NCBI GenBank assembly: GCA_015680685.1
Contig: MNCI01010141.1
Location: 18,742-82,741, forward strand
DNA from: Gnetum montanum
Taxonomy: Eukaryota; Streptophyta; Gnetopsida; Gnetales; Gnetaceae
Length of the DNA: 64,000 bases
Direction: 5' to 3'
Part shown: positions 23,088 through 35,100 of the stretch, piece after piece
Position numbering within the stretch: the first letter of the stretch is position 1
Layout: each line of letters starts with the position of its first letter
Made by a program: the position numbers and the translations under genes
The notes under the pieces: model-generated
What the model saw: the letters and a program-made list of their open reading frames with translations, nothing else
Database searches by the model: none
What the model was told of the DNA's origin: nothing

Positions 23088-24003
23088 TCCAAACTTTGAA
23101 ATAGAAGCTAGTAGAAACACCCATTCTACAAGCTCTTGATTGATCCAAACCATTCCATGTCATGACTGACGCATCCAACTATGCCTTAGGGGCCATGCTT
23201 ACATAGTTAGATGACTAGAAACATCCTTATTACATCCACTATGCAACTAAAAGTATCACTGGTGCACAAATTAACTACACTACTACAGAAAAAGAATTAA
23301 TGAATGTAGTGTTTGCTTTAGAAAAGTTTAGACACTATGTATTAGAATACAAAGTATTCATACACATGGATCATAGTGCAATCTGGTTCCTCATGAATAA
23401 GCCAATGGTAAGCCCCCATATTATATGATGGCTGGTAATCCTACAAGAGTTCTATTTAATGATGATCGATCGCAAAGGCATCGAGAATGTAGTTGCTGAT
23501 CATTTATCTCGGTTGCACTGGGACAACAAAGAGGATGAGTATCCAATTTCTGATGATTTCCTTGATGAATTCCTCTTTGCTAGTGTCGTGAATAACCAAT
23601 CACCCACGGAGACAAACTGGTACAATAGCATTCTTACCTATCTCCTTACCCAACAAACACCACAAGAGCTAAGCCTTAAGAAGAAATAATAGTTTCTTCA
23701 CAAAGCCAAGTACTTTATGGAGATCAATGGACAACTTTACAAAGTATGTCCCGATGGCTTGGTTCGATGGTGTGTTCCTGATAGAGATCAACTGAGAGTT
23801 CTCCAAGATGCTCATGAGGGCCCTTATGGGGGTCATTATGCTAGAAGACGAACGACCATCATGATCTTGCTTGCAGGGTATTATTGGCCTACCTTGTTCC
23901 GTGACACCCATCAATTTGTCCAATCTTGTGAGCATTGTCAATGTGATGGGGGAATGACTTCTAGAATGGAGGGTCTGCAACAATGGATTCAACCACTAGA
24001 ACN

Positions 24004-25204
24004 AAAGACCTTGATGAATAAGACATCATAAAAAATATGAATTTTAAGAAATGTAGGAGTGCTCCAAATATCTTGTATTTTCCTCATCTAAACATGCTAT
24101 GAATTTTTCAAACCTTATTAAATATTTTATGAATAAAATCATTATTTATAATAATCTTATCAATAATTTTTGAATTAACATGAAAAACATATATATCATC
24201 ATTTCAAAAAATATCTAGAAAAGCCTAATGCAAATTGTTAAAAATTTTAAATAAATACTAAATATTAGAAATTAATTTATCAAAATTATTTTTCCTATTT
24301 CTATTTAAACTATAGAGGTTAGAAGCTTCATTCCAAAAGGTCCATTTATCATATACATGTAGATAAGAAACTACAATAATACGAAATCTACTCTAAGTGG
24401 TATACAATATAGATGCATTAGTATCCCAAGCTCCTTCATTAAAACGAAGCTATCATAGGCTAATTTACTTAAGCATATCTTTTGAAATTGTAATGTGATT
24501 GTAATTCAATGTTTACTAATCTTGCATCATGTCTTCCAAATTTGTTTAAGAAATTATTTTACTTGAACAGAGGAAACTTATAGTAGGAGGGATATCATAC
24601 CATCACCACTTAACAAACAAAAGGCATTAAAAATTATAAATTGTAAAAGTGGAAATTATATTGATACAAAAAGAATTTAGAGAATTCAAGAATTAGTTTT
24701 TACATGAAATGTTTAAAAATTAAAATAATCATTTTAATATAGTTAATTCCTATTTTATATCAAATTCTCTTTTTAATTTTAATGGCTTCTCATTATACTA
24801 TATCGAAATTGAATTCTATCACTTTTAAAATTTCTTCCATTTCTTTTCTTCCAATCTTGAATGATTATATATCTTATTAAAGTACATTAAATTTTATTAG
24901 TAACTTGAATGCCACTATAGATCCAAATTCAAATAATTGTTTTCAAATTCTGAAAAGATTGTATGACATATGTGATTTTTAATTTTGTATACTCTATTCC
25001 AACTATAAGAAATAATAAATGATAGATGATATAATGATGTAACACTGACATATTGTAAATAAAATAATGTATTTGAAAAGTCCAATGCCTAAACTATTAT
25101 ATAAGAAATATAGAGGTCAACATGATTACATAGGTATTGGTATGTTACAAAATAATTTATTTCAATGATCCACTACAATTAAGAGCCATTTTGACTTTTG
25201 TACC
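24004..25204. other. No recognisable feature
   Basis: Strongly AT-rich sequence after the break in element C. No coding block, LTR end or repeat that I can identify. The integrase core expected to follow 24002 is not here. Confidence 0.5.
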
Positions 25205-26335
25205 AAAACTTCACTTATTGATTCAAATTGAATCATCATCATCTTTCTAGGCTTATTCCAATAAAATAGGGTTAGCTACATGATTTAGTTTTCACCATTT
25301 GGCTCTATAAGGAGCTAAATTCTTATTTATTTATAGTTTCTTTGGTTTTCTTTTCAATAAATTTACTAAAATAGTATGTAACAACCTTTGTTTATAAGCT
25401 CATTATCTAATCTTCTTTGAACATGCCTAAATTATCTAAGTTGCCATTTTTGTAGTTTATCTAAAATAGAAGCTACTTCAAGATTTTCTCTAATGTTTCT
25501 ATTATGTAGTTTATCTCTTCTAGTATATTCAATATTCATTAAAGCACTCACATTCCTACCATACTAATTTGTTATTCATGGCTCTTTGCTACTACCCAAA
25601 TTTTAGCATCATATAAAAAAATAGGAATAATTTTTGTCCTATAAAATTTATCCTTTAATTTTATTCATAATATTTTATCACATAGAATACCATTATCTTG
25701 TCTCCATTTTGACAATCCTACATCAATTCTATTTCTAATATCTTTATCAATTTCATTGTCCAATTGAATGATTGATTCCAGGTAGCAAAACTATTTGCAA
25801 TGAGAAAATTTCTACCTTGAATTATTACTTCTATTTTAGAACTATTCATATTATTATTAAAATTATATTTCATATATTTTGTCTTAATTCTACAAATTTT
25901 TAATCCTTTTGATTCTAGAGTGTACCTCCACTTCTCTATTTTAGTAGAAATATTTTCTTGAGTTGTATCCACCAATAAAATATCATGTATAAATAGCATA
26001 CACCGAAGGATTTCATCTTGTATTTCCTCTATTAATTTATCCATAATAATGACAAATAAATACAAGCTAAGTGTGGACCCTTAATGTTGACTTATTGCGA
26101 CTGGAAAATCGTAAGTTATTACACAAGCTATTATAATTTTTGCGATAGCTCCTTCATACATGTCTTGAATCACTTTAATATATGTATTAGGGATATTTTT
26201 CTTTGGCAAGTCATACTAAATAATATCTATAAGTATTCTATCATATGCTTTTTCCAAGTTANCTTTGGCAAGTCATACTAAATAATATCTATTAAGTATT
26301 CTATCATATGCTTTTTCCAAGTTAATGAAGATCAT
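25205..26335 (-). pseudogene. RTE-like LINE reverse transcriptase, 3' part
   Basis: On the minus strand: LEKAYDR (about 26305-26325), PNTYIKVIQDMYEGAIAKII (about 26130-26190), DFPVAISQH-GSTLSLYLF (26040-26110), IMDKLIEEIQDE (about 26010-26045), FIHDILLVDTT (about 25963-25993) where the family has FADDIVL, then KWRYTLESKGLKICRIKTKY (25872-25931). This is the classic plant RTE-like LINE series; the catalytic ADD has become IHD. Beyond 25718 only traces of the C-terminus remain, and the 3' end shows GATGATGATGATT near 25225-25240, typical of RTE tails. It is 5' truncated, as most LINE copies are. Confidence 0.85.
26201..26324. other. 61/62-bp duplication across a single N (26262)
   Basis: Bases 26201-26261 and 26263-26324 are the same except for one extra T in the second copy. 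The repeat duplicates the LEKAYDR region of the LINE. It looks like an unmerged contig overlap. Confidence 0.85.
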
Positions 26336-26469
26336 ATATAGATTCTCTAGGAACTCTATCTTGATTCAAATTAAATATCAAATTAAAAAATAAATAAAAT
26401 AAATCCATATGTGAACACAAACCTAATTTTACAAGTTACATAAAAAATTAAAAAATTAATTATTATTAT

Positions 26470-27445
26470 AACATTCTCTTCTCTTATTTTGAACTTATAT
26501 AATAGCTCTATTTAGCTCAGGCTTTTAGACTTGTACATCTATTTTTAGCTAGGTTAAACTTTGGCATGTGATGTATGATGTGTTTTGAGCTTGGTTGCAG
26601 GTTTAGCTTTCCAATGGAGCTTTCGTTTTGCATGGATTTGAGCTTTCATATTACATTTCACAATGAAGTGTTTGTTTGCCATTTTAGCATGTAGAATTGA
26701 TTTGTAGAATCATTTTTTAGTTCTACTTAGCTTATCCGAAGTGACTCTTCTAGCTTAGCATCACATGTGTTCAAACATGTTTCTTAAAATTAAGCTCTAA
26801 TAAGCATGTAGAACTAGTTTGTAGAACCATTTTTTAGTTCTACGAAGTTGATCTAGAGTGACTCTACAATCTTAGCATCACATGCACTCAGATAGTTTTT
26901 AAATTAAGCTTAGCTCTTAATTTTAGCATTACAAAGATAGTTTAATCGGTTCTACCATCTTAGCTTCTCTTTTATTGATGGGATTTAGTTGAGTCAAGCT
27001 AAACATTTTTAGAGCATATGCACAAAAGAATTTTAATCTAGCTCATCTTGTAGAACCAACTCGTAGAACCATTTTTTGTTTCTTCAAAGGGATAAGAAAT
27101 AGTACTTCCACATTAGTCCAACAAAAAATGCTAAACAAAACTAGTTTGTAGAAACCTTTTTAGTTCTATAAAGGGCTTCTTCAATCACTCTATCATATTA
27201 GCTTCTGAAATAAGCTATTTTGTAGAATTGGCTTTGAAACCATTTTTTTGTTCTATAAAATCTTGTTAAACAATAGCTCTAGTATGTTAGCATTTTGTTT
27301 TCCTTATTTCACACATGCAATCTCAATTAAAAAGATCATCTCTTCTTAGAGAAGCTTTAGAACTAAGTTTTAGTTCTATTGTGCACCTTGCAACATCAGC
27401 TTGTAAAACCAATTTTAGGAGCAGTTTTTGGTTCTAAAAATATCT
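26470..27445. repeat. Diverged repeats of a TAGAAC...GTTCTA hairpin
   Basis: TAGAACCATTTTTTAGTTCTA occurs at 26822-26842 and in variant form at 26705, 27064, 27149 and about 27226, with weaker copies near 27357 and 27393. Each core is an inverted repeat (TAGAAC with GTTCTA) around a T-run. Spacing is about 117, then about 242 (two units), then about 80-85. The units also share flanking (C/T)TTAGCAT-like words. No coding capacity. It may be a diverged minisatellite or a transcribed structured repeat. Confidence 0.6.
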
Positions 27446-29149
27446 TTCAAAATAGCTATGTGATGTTAAATCCTTTAATGCATGCATAAAATAGCTTATT
27501 TTCAAAAGAAATAGAAAAGTTGTGAGAATCAAATAGCTTTAGATTTTTTTTATAGGGATCATTGTCATGTTAGCCCAAGTGGAAGGAAAGCTCACAACAA
27601 AGAATATCAATTGGATTTAATAGCTCTCTTAAAGCTAGAGCCAATTTAGAATCATGTTTTGGATCTATATGAGCTACACTATAAAAAGGCCATGCCACAT
27701 CTACAAAAATAGAAGGGGCCTTATAAGCTTATATTGAAAAGATCTATCATACAAAAATGCTAGAGTCTATACTTCTATGGAAGTAGGCTAAACATCATTA
27801 ATGAAAAGAGAGGAGTTGTTAATTGAAGCTTAAAGAGCCATTATCTACAATACAAGTAGAGCTTATTATTTCCATAAGAAGTATAGGAACTTTTAGTGCC
27901 CAAAATGAAATGATAGATTTCTTCCTCCTATGCTAGGCTTTTAATGCTCACCTCAAGCTTATACTAAATGTAGTAATGAAAGCTAAGATGTAAGGGATAT
28001 AGCTTCTTCTTTAGCTACTCTTCCCAACAGATTGGTAATGGTTACAACTTATTACTTCTCACACTTCTCTAGCATATTAGAAATGGGTTGAAGAATGGCT
28101 TTAAAAATGGCTAAATAAAATGATGACTATAAATTGAAGCTTCCTAGCTTAGCTCTATGATATAGGTTTCAGCCTTGTGCTTGAATTAGAATTTCTTCTT
28201 TTATGCTTCTCCTCTTTGTCTCAATTTCTCTTATTATTTTCTTCTTTGTAAGAGCTCTATTTTCATTTTTCTAGGAAGCTTGATAATTCTTGAGTCTCTA
28301 TGTTGAGACAAGGTAGAGTATTTACCTCTTTCTCTATGTTGTGAAAGTTGAATTCTAGGACATTAAGCTTGTTGGTTGTGGTAAGTATAGGATTGTAAAA
28401 AAAGCCTATAAATTTATTCTTGATTAATAGAATTACTTTGTTCCTAGGCTCTGAGGAGAGTTTTATGGTGGAGGTAGGTAGGCCAATATAGCATCTTAAC
28501 TACCTTAAAATCTTGGTGCTTGTTTACTACTTTTTGCATAGGTATTATGTTTTCTACATTAAGTTTCTTTGGGGCTTTTTTTACGAGTCTTTCTACTAGT
28601 CTCTATTTAACTTGAATTTTAATAAGGCCTTGATTCACCCTTTTCCCTCTTCTCCTAGTATCTTTAGTGACATCCAGGAAATAATATGATGTTGTTACAT
28701 TATCAAAGAATGCTAAAGCCATATTATATTTTTTAAAAAAGAGTGATTGCAAACATATAACCTTCAAGTATAGGCCAAGTTTTTTGCACAAGTAATCCTA
28801 GTAAGTTACATAAGTTTTTTGTCATTTTTCAAGATGAGTAGAGTGTTTTTATATTTTAATTTCTTTTTTAAAAATTTTTTACTAACTATTCTTTTTTTGT
28901 AGACATGATTTTTCTATCCTCCAGTCTACTAGAGATCACATAAATATTGGGATAAAATTAATCTTGGATATAATGTCCCAACTAGCTCAGGAATGTAGTG
29001 AGAACTAGCATGGAAATAGGGAAAAATATTTAACGTAAGTAGTAATTACTTAAAATTCAAGTCATTAACCACTTTTAAACTTCACATGGCAACCTTCCAT
29101 TTTTTCATGTTGATATTTTCCTTTCTTTCCAAATGTAATAGGTATAATT
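27446..29149. other. No recognisable feature
   Basis: AT-rich sequence with several AGCTT-type words but no domain, LTR boundary or clear repeat that I can support. It could include introns of the host gene whose exon copy follows at 29211. Confidence 0.4.
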
Positions 29150-29210
29150 TTACTAGTCGTTCATTTTTCTATTGCTTAGTTGGTTTGAAAAATTTTTGTA
29201 TTGGTTTTAG

Positions 29211-29373
29211 CTATAGGTGGTGGTGAAGAAGTAGATATTACTGGGCAAGGTTACAAGAATACATGAAGCTTGGTATTCTATCATGTATAATTCTATTGCA
29301 CTTTCAGGGTGCAAAACTTGTAGCATCTCATGGGTACCTAGTGAAGTTACTAGAGTGAGAGCTTCTAATACCA
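29211..29373 (+). pseudogene. Decayed second copy of a host-gene exon
   Basis: This stretch aligns with the exon at 44826-44997: shared words include GGTGGTG-GAAGTA, CAAGAATACATGAA, AGCATC(T/C)CATGGGTA, AGTGAAGTT and AA(T/C)ACCATG. The preceding intron end is shared too (GTTGGTT then TTTTAG at 29205-29210, 44820-44825). Copying of intron plus exon means a genomic duplication, not a processed copy. It has frameshifting indels and stops and ends at the left LTR of element D. Confidence 0.75.
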
Positions 29374-30087
29374 TGGTGAAAAAGGAAAATTTTGACCTTT
29401 TTCTTTATCTTTTATTTTTTTCTTATCTATTTTAATCCTTTTTTATAATTTTAGATGACATGGTATGCTAACAAGGAAAGAAGTAGTTAATTATAACTAA
29501 TAAGTGCAACAAGAAGGGAAGAAATTAATCATAACCTTTAATGTTTTTTCATACTTCTTGGATGGTTTCACCTTTTTCAAAAATTGACCCAAGGATAATT
29601 GATTAAAACAAACTAAATAATTTTTGTATAAATTGAGCTTGGGGATGGAGAAAAGACATCCTTTTTTATCATATTTTTAATTTTTCCTTTTTTTTATAGC
29701 CTCAAGATTAGAAATCTCTATGGAGAAGAGAATATTAATGTTGTACTGTGCATTGGATGTGTTTTATTTCTGCAAAGACAGATAGTTCAGTGTTGGGGTT
29801 TTCATGAAAAGGATAAGTACTTTCATACTTTCATTACTAGGAATAAGATGAATATGATTGTTATCTAGAAATAGATAATGATTTGGTAAAGCTTAGGAAT
29901 AGGCTACTACATGATTGAATCTTAGAAATAAGTTTTATTTCTCTTCTGGATTCTTTATATGCAATTAGTTTAAATTGTCTGTTACCTACTATTCAAAACA
30001 TCTATGAATTTGGTAACATAGTTCTTTTACTACTTCAATGTTAATTTGAAATCCCACTATTTCAATTGCCCTATTTTCGACTTGTCA
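29374..30087 (+). repeat. Element D 5' LTR
   Basis: A 714-bp block beginning TGGTGAAAAAGG and ending CTTGTCA. It matches the block starting at 43895 over most of its length: GATGACATGGT, AGTAGTTAATTATAAC, GAGCTTGGGGATGGAG, GATAAGTACTTT, GAAATAGATAATGATTTG and CAAAACATCTATG occur in both, in order. The copies are clearly diverged, so the element is old. The left boundary is set by the end of shared sequence and is good to a few bases; the right by the PBS. Confidence 0.8.
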
Positions 30088-30091
30088 TTTT

Positions 30092-30109
30092 CAGTATTGT
30101 TGCTAGGGA
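30092..30109 (+). other. Primer-binding site of element D (tRNA-Asp type, decayed)
   Basis: CAGTATTGTTGCTAGGGA sits four bases after the LTR. Against the tRNA-Asp PBS (TGGCGCCGTTGCCGGGGA) it differs at eight positions, all transitions. Alone this would be weak; its place between the LTR and gag ATG makes it credible. Confidence 0.6.
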
Positions 30110-30133
30110 ATTATACTATTTAATAGATATAGG

Positions 30134-31300
30134 ATGACACCTAAGCCAAGAGTGTTTAGGAAAGATAAGAATGAAAGATGGAGCAATGAATCCAAAAAGT
30201 TCATTAAAGATCCTAGGAAGCATCCTATCCTTGATACCATTGAGGATTCAATTATTCAACTAAGTATAATAGAGGACAATTTGGAAGAAGACACCAAAAT
30301 TTTTTTCATTGAAGCAACTAGGCTAACTAGAGAATCCATAAAAAAGGAATTCTTCCAGAAAGGGATTAACTTTGATAAGGTGGAGGCCTTATCTAGGAGA
30401 GCATATGGGAACATAATCCATGATGAGGATGACAACTCCTTCCCATTATGCTTAGATTATTATGTGGATTCTATCAATCATCTAATTGATAGCAATATGC
30501 TAGAGGAATGGCCAAATAGTAGGCCAAGTATTAATTTGACCATCATTCCTATCTTTGAACAAGAAGATATGAAGATGCCATGTCCCCCCTTAGTTTATTA
30601 GATTAATTTTGCTAAGTAAATTATATAGACACTAAACTAGAGTATTTGAGGTACTTCCCTATTTCTCTAAAGAAAAGCATTCTCCTCTGGTTCCATTGAC
30701 TTCAAAGAAATACTATGCAAACCTAGGAACAACTAAGGAACCTTTTTCTTCAGAAATACCTCCCCTTAGGAACCTATGAGAAACATAGAGATGAAATTTG
30801 GTAGATAAAATAAAAACAAGATGAAGCTTTTGCAATGTACATAGACAAATACTAGATGATTCTATGAAGATGCTCTAAGCATAATATTCCATTAAGGAAA
30901 AGCCTTAGGATCTTGGTAAGGGGACTTACTTCATTCACAACCAAGGAATTATACCTTGTAGCCTGAGGAAATGTCTTAATGCTTAGCCCTATGAAATTTC
31001 AACAAATACTAGACAAATTCTACGATATGAGTTATGGGTGGACCACAAGAGATGACCAAAAAAAAAAACTAATAGAAAAAATAAAAATAAGTGAGATCCA
31101 AGTTGAACCCTTAGAATTTAGGGAATTTAGTAGTAAGCACATACAAATGATGAAAGGGTTGTCAAAATTTGTAACTCAATATCTCATAGACTAGATCCAG
31201 GTCAATCAACTAGTCCATCATATCCAAGATCAAAGAGGGTTGAATCAGTGTAATCATTGTAATGGTGATCATACTAATGGGGATTGCCACTAGCTTTAGG
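30134..31300 (+). pseudogene. gag: Element D gag
   Basis: An ATG at 30134 starts a 155-codon open stretch (MTPKPRVFRKDKNERWSNES...) without a known domain, probably the gag N-terminus. After its stop, a capsid block reads LLWFH, then EQLRNLFLQKYLPLGTYEKH (30721-30785), the Retrotrans_gag pattern, with Gln/Trp-to-stop changes. A second open stretch (30979-31194) leads to the knuckle CNHCNGDHTNGDC (31249-31287; C-x2-C-x3-H-x4-C), the form usual in Athila-like gags. Confidence 0.8.
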
Positions 31301-32400
31301 AATTCTATAGATGGTAGGATATCAACAAAGTTAACCTTTAAGATAAAACAAGGGCTAAACAGCCATACCAAGCCTAAACTAGGGGTTGGAAGAAAAAGGG
31401 AAGTTACCAACCATTAAAAAATTATCGAAAAAAATCTCTAGGAATCAAAAGATAATTGTACACAAACTAGAAATAAAAAACTAAGGCCAAGAATGCCCCA
31501 TGAAAACATGAGCATATAGAGTACAAGTAACTAAGTTGCACAATAAAAAACCATAGGAAATTGCCACTCAAAGTGAGTCCAACCCAAATAGTAAACCATT
31601 GAACTTAGTAGAAATTAATTGTAGCTTATTAGATACAGTATATGACATCACTTACATTCAATATGTACCAATTTTGGGCATAGACCTCAAGAAACTTGAA
31701 AAGAAACCTGAAAATGTCATAGTTATTACCAACAATACTTCTAGTTTTGGGCTTATTACCAATTTTAGTTTTACTATGTCTATGCAACCTAATAAAGTAT
31801 TGTTGGTAATAACTAAAATTATAAGTGGAGAATACCTCTAGAAGTATGATCACCTAAGAATGCCCATTAAATAAATAGCCATTGATAATAGAAAATTTAA
31901 AGGATTGATTGACCTTAAAGCTAGAAAAACCACTATTGTCACCCTACCATAATAAGCTTGTTATGATTGATAAATCTGTGATGCCACTAGAGGAAATCAT
32001 AGAGAACATACTAATAACCATACAAGGATTCAAATACTTAATTGATCAGGTAGCCACGAAAATGAAGCTAAGTGATTCCACCAATGGGATCATACTTGGC
32101 AGAGCATGGATGGCTACAATAAACTCTATCATTAACATTGGGATGGTAGTTATGGAAAAAGGTATGGAAGAACTCAAAAAATAAGAGAAAATCTTCCAAA
32201 ATCTAAAGATTCCCTCCCTTGACATGGCCATAATAGGAGTGAAAGGGTCTTTAGAGTTGCAAGGTTTAGACATCTTAGAAGAAAAAATAAAACTCCCCAA
32301 GTTGCCTACCCATCTAGAATATTCCCTGTTAAGTTATAACAAACCAGTCATCATTATTTCTAAATCGAGACATTCCTAGAAAAGAAAACTTAAAATGGTG
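31301..32400 (+). pseudogene. pol: Element D aspartic protease region
   Basis: A weak active-site block, KGLIDLKARKTTIV (about 31900-31940), stands where the family has LIDLGA. The flap block GIILGRAWMATINSI (about 32079-32123) is well kept and matches ILGRPWLAT-NA. Linkers on both sides are poorly conserved; 31599-31841 is open but has no recognised domain. Confidence 0.65.
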
Positions 32401-35100
32401 CTAAAATTACACTAAGAAGATTTTACATTAATTCATGAGCACATTAATGATATCCCATTTCAAATTTGTTAACACAAGATTTATATAAATGCCACCATTA
32501 AACAAATGAAGCAGAGACAAAGGAGGGCTAATCTCATGATTGAGGAAGTGATCAAGAATGAGATAGAAAAATTGTTAGTAGTATGATTTATTTACCCTAT
32601 CTCAAACTCCTCTTGGATTGATCCTCTAATAGTCATGCCTAAGAAGGGGAATAAATGTAGAGTGTGTGTTGATTATAGAATCCTAAATTTGGCCACCTTC
32701 AAGGACCACATTTCCTTACTTTTTACTAAATAAATCCTAGATAGAAGTGTGGGACATTAGTATTATTACTTCTTAGATAGTTATAGCAAGTATAACCAAG
32801 TTGACATATGCTACAAAGATCAAAATAAGATAACCTTCACATATCATTAGGGAACTTTTACCTATAAGGTTATGCCTTTTGGACTATGCAATGTACTAGC
32901 AACCTTCTAGAGGCTAGTGTATAGCATCTTTCATGACATGATTGGAAGGATAGTAGAAGTTTTCATGAATGAATTCTCTACTTTTAGAGACAACTTTGAT
33001 AATGTGCTCAATAATCTTGAGAAAGTCTTACTAAGGTGTAAGGAGCATATTCTAAAACTTAGTTAGTGTAAAATCTTTTTGATGGTTTAAGAAGGAATTA
33101 TCCTAGGTCATAAGATTTCAAGGAAAGGAATTCAAATAGACCTGACCAAGATCAAAGTTAAAGAACAAATCTCTAGACCAAGTAAACTTAAGGACATAAG
33201 ATATTTCCTAGGGCATGTAGGGTACTAGATAACATTGATTTGTAACTTCATCAAGATAGCCTCACCACTAACCAAACTTCTACAAAAGGACACTAATTTT
33301 GAATGAAATCAGGAATGCAACCAAGCTTTTAATGCACTAAAAAATTCCTTATTGGAAGAATTGGTCTCGCAACAACCTATTTGGAAATATTTTTCCATAT
33401 TATGATGTATGCTTCTAACCACTCTACAAGAGTTGTATTAGGGAAAAAGGACAAAATTGTAGCCCATATGTAATAGTTTATATTAGTAAATTATTCAATA
33501 AGACTTAGAGTTATTATATGGACAAAGAACTATTGACTATGGTCTTAGCATGAGAAAAGTTTAGACATTGTGTTCTAGACTACGAAATCTACATTCCTAT
33601 AGATCATAGTGCCTTAAGATTTTTTATGAACAAAAAGGAGGTAAACTCAAGGATCATAAGGTGGATACTATTATTATAAGAGTATGACCTAAAAAGAGTG
33701 GACAATAATGGAACTGAGAATGTGGTGGTAAACCATCTATCTAGGCTAGAATTCAGTGAGAGCTTAGATACACTTCCTATCAAGGAAGAGTTCCCAGACA
33801 TGCACATTTTCTAAGTCATAATTTAGTCATGGTACCACCAAATTCAAAAATTCTTAGAAAAAAATAATCCCAAAGGATCTATCCTACAAACAAAAGCCTT
33901 ACTTTTTAAGAACTTCCTAGAGTTACCTAGCACATGAGGATATGATTTTCAAACATTGTAGAGACAACATACTTAGGAGATGCATTCCTGAATCTCATCA
34001 ACTAGACATAATTATATCTTTGCATCAAAAAGATAGGGGACATCACTATGGAGGTAAAATAATAGTACTAAAAACTTTACACATCGGTTATTTTTGTCCA
34101 AGTTTGTTTAAGAATTGTTACACCTATGTTAAACAATGTGATCTATATCAAAGGAAAGGAGGACTAACTATCTATTATGAAATGCCTAGCCATTTGATCC
34201 AAGTCATTGAATCTTTCAAACTTTGGAGCATCGATTTCATTGGACCAATCAATCCTAAAATTTTAGGTAAGGAGTATATCAAAGTGTTAGCTGACTATTT
34301 AACTAAGTGAATTGAGGTAGAGGCAATCACTAATTATTTAACTAAAATAGCTGTAAAATTCCTTATGACAAACATCATTCATAGATATGGCATCCCAAAA
34401 ATCTTAATTTTTTATCAATGAAGTTATTTTACAGGATAAGAGTTTTATTCATTACTTAACAAATTTGGGATTGATCGTAGAAAGGAATAGCCTACCACCT
34501 AGAAACCAAAGGATAAATAGAATTCTCTAACAAGGAAATTACTAGGATCCTTATAAAATTGGTTACCTTAAAGAGAAATGACTAGACTAAAAAATAAATA
34601 AAAGTTTATGAGCCCATAGGATCAATTGAAAACATATCAAAGAACAGATCCTGTATGAATTACTCTATGGAAAGACTCCTATCCTATCAATTAAATTTAA
34701 AATTAAAACACTCAAAACATCACAAAAATTGAAGATTGACATAGATGAAGGACTTAAATGCTAGTTAGAAAACATGAATGAACTAGATGAACTAAGGAAA
34801 AATTCCGTACTTAGGAAGGAACTCAAATAAGAAAAATTGAAAGTTAACCATGACCAAAAAAATCAAAAAAGTTAGCTTCTCAATAAGAGAAAAATGACCC
34901 AAAGTACCAACAATATAAGAAGAAGTTCATCCAAAAATGGATAGAACCCTATGAGATAATTAGAATAAACAATAGTGGATCATTAGAAATTTAGGACCTA
35001 TAATGAATCACCTACTTAGTTAATGGGTCAAAAATTAAATCATATCAACAAAATCACAATACAAAATTACGTGGAAAAGAGCTATCTTTCCTATTTAGCT
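32401..35100 (+). pseudogene. pol: Element D pol: RT, RNase H, integrase and tail (Athila-like)
   Basis: RT: FIYPISNSSWIDPLIVMPKK (32587-32647), CRVCVDYRILNLATFKDH (32654-32710), FGLCN (about 32879), then FMNEFSTF (32962-32985) in place of FMDD, so both catalytic Asp are lost; LGHKIS (33103). RNase H is heavily frameshifted (33330-33790). Integrase zinc finger: HQKDRGHHYGGK (about 34024-34060) and CDLYQRKGG (34138-34164), in which the second Cys is Tyr. The core begins WSIDFIGPINP (34227-34260) and VLADYLTK (34285-34308). The tail YELLYGKTPILSIKFKIKTL (34655-34714) and NELDELRKNS is typical of Athila/Tat-like ends. Confidence 0.88.

Larger units (their letters stand above)
21863..24002 (+). 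pseudogene. pol: Element C pol: RT, RNase H, start of integrase (Athila/Tat-like)
   Basis: Pre-RT block LELKPLPTSIEYMFLKNE (about 22010-22065) is diagnostic of Athila/Tat-like polyproteins. RT follows: GFIYPIANSEWVSPLVIVPK (22304-22363), WRVCIDFRLLN (about 22378-22410), catalytic EVFMDDFSTYG (22663-22695) with both Asp kept, VLGHKIS, IQSFLGHTSYYRRFIENF (about 22900-22955). RNase H: VMTDASNYALGAML (23158-23200) and TTEKELMNVVFALEKFRHYV. VVADHLSRLHW (about 23490-23522) precedes the integrase zinc finger, HEGPYGGHY (23814-23840) to CEHC (about 23930). The core is missing: the sequence changes at an N (24003). A 58-bp segment is inverted at 22461-22518. Confidence 0.9.

Noticed and set aside
25718-26065. 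115-codon minus-strand open frame as a novel gene
   Set aside because: It is the reverse-transcriptase part of a decayed RTE-like LINE.
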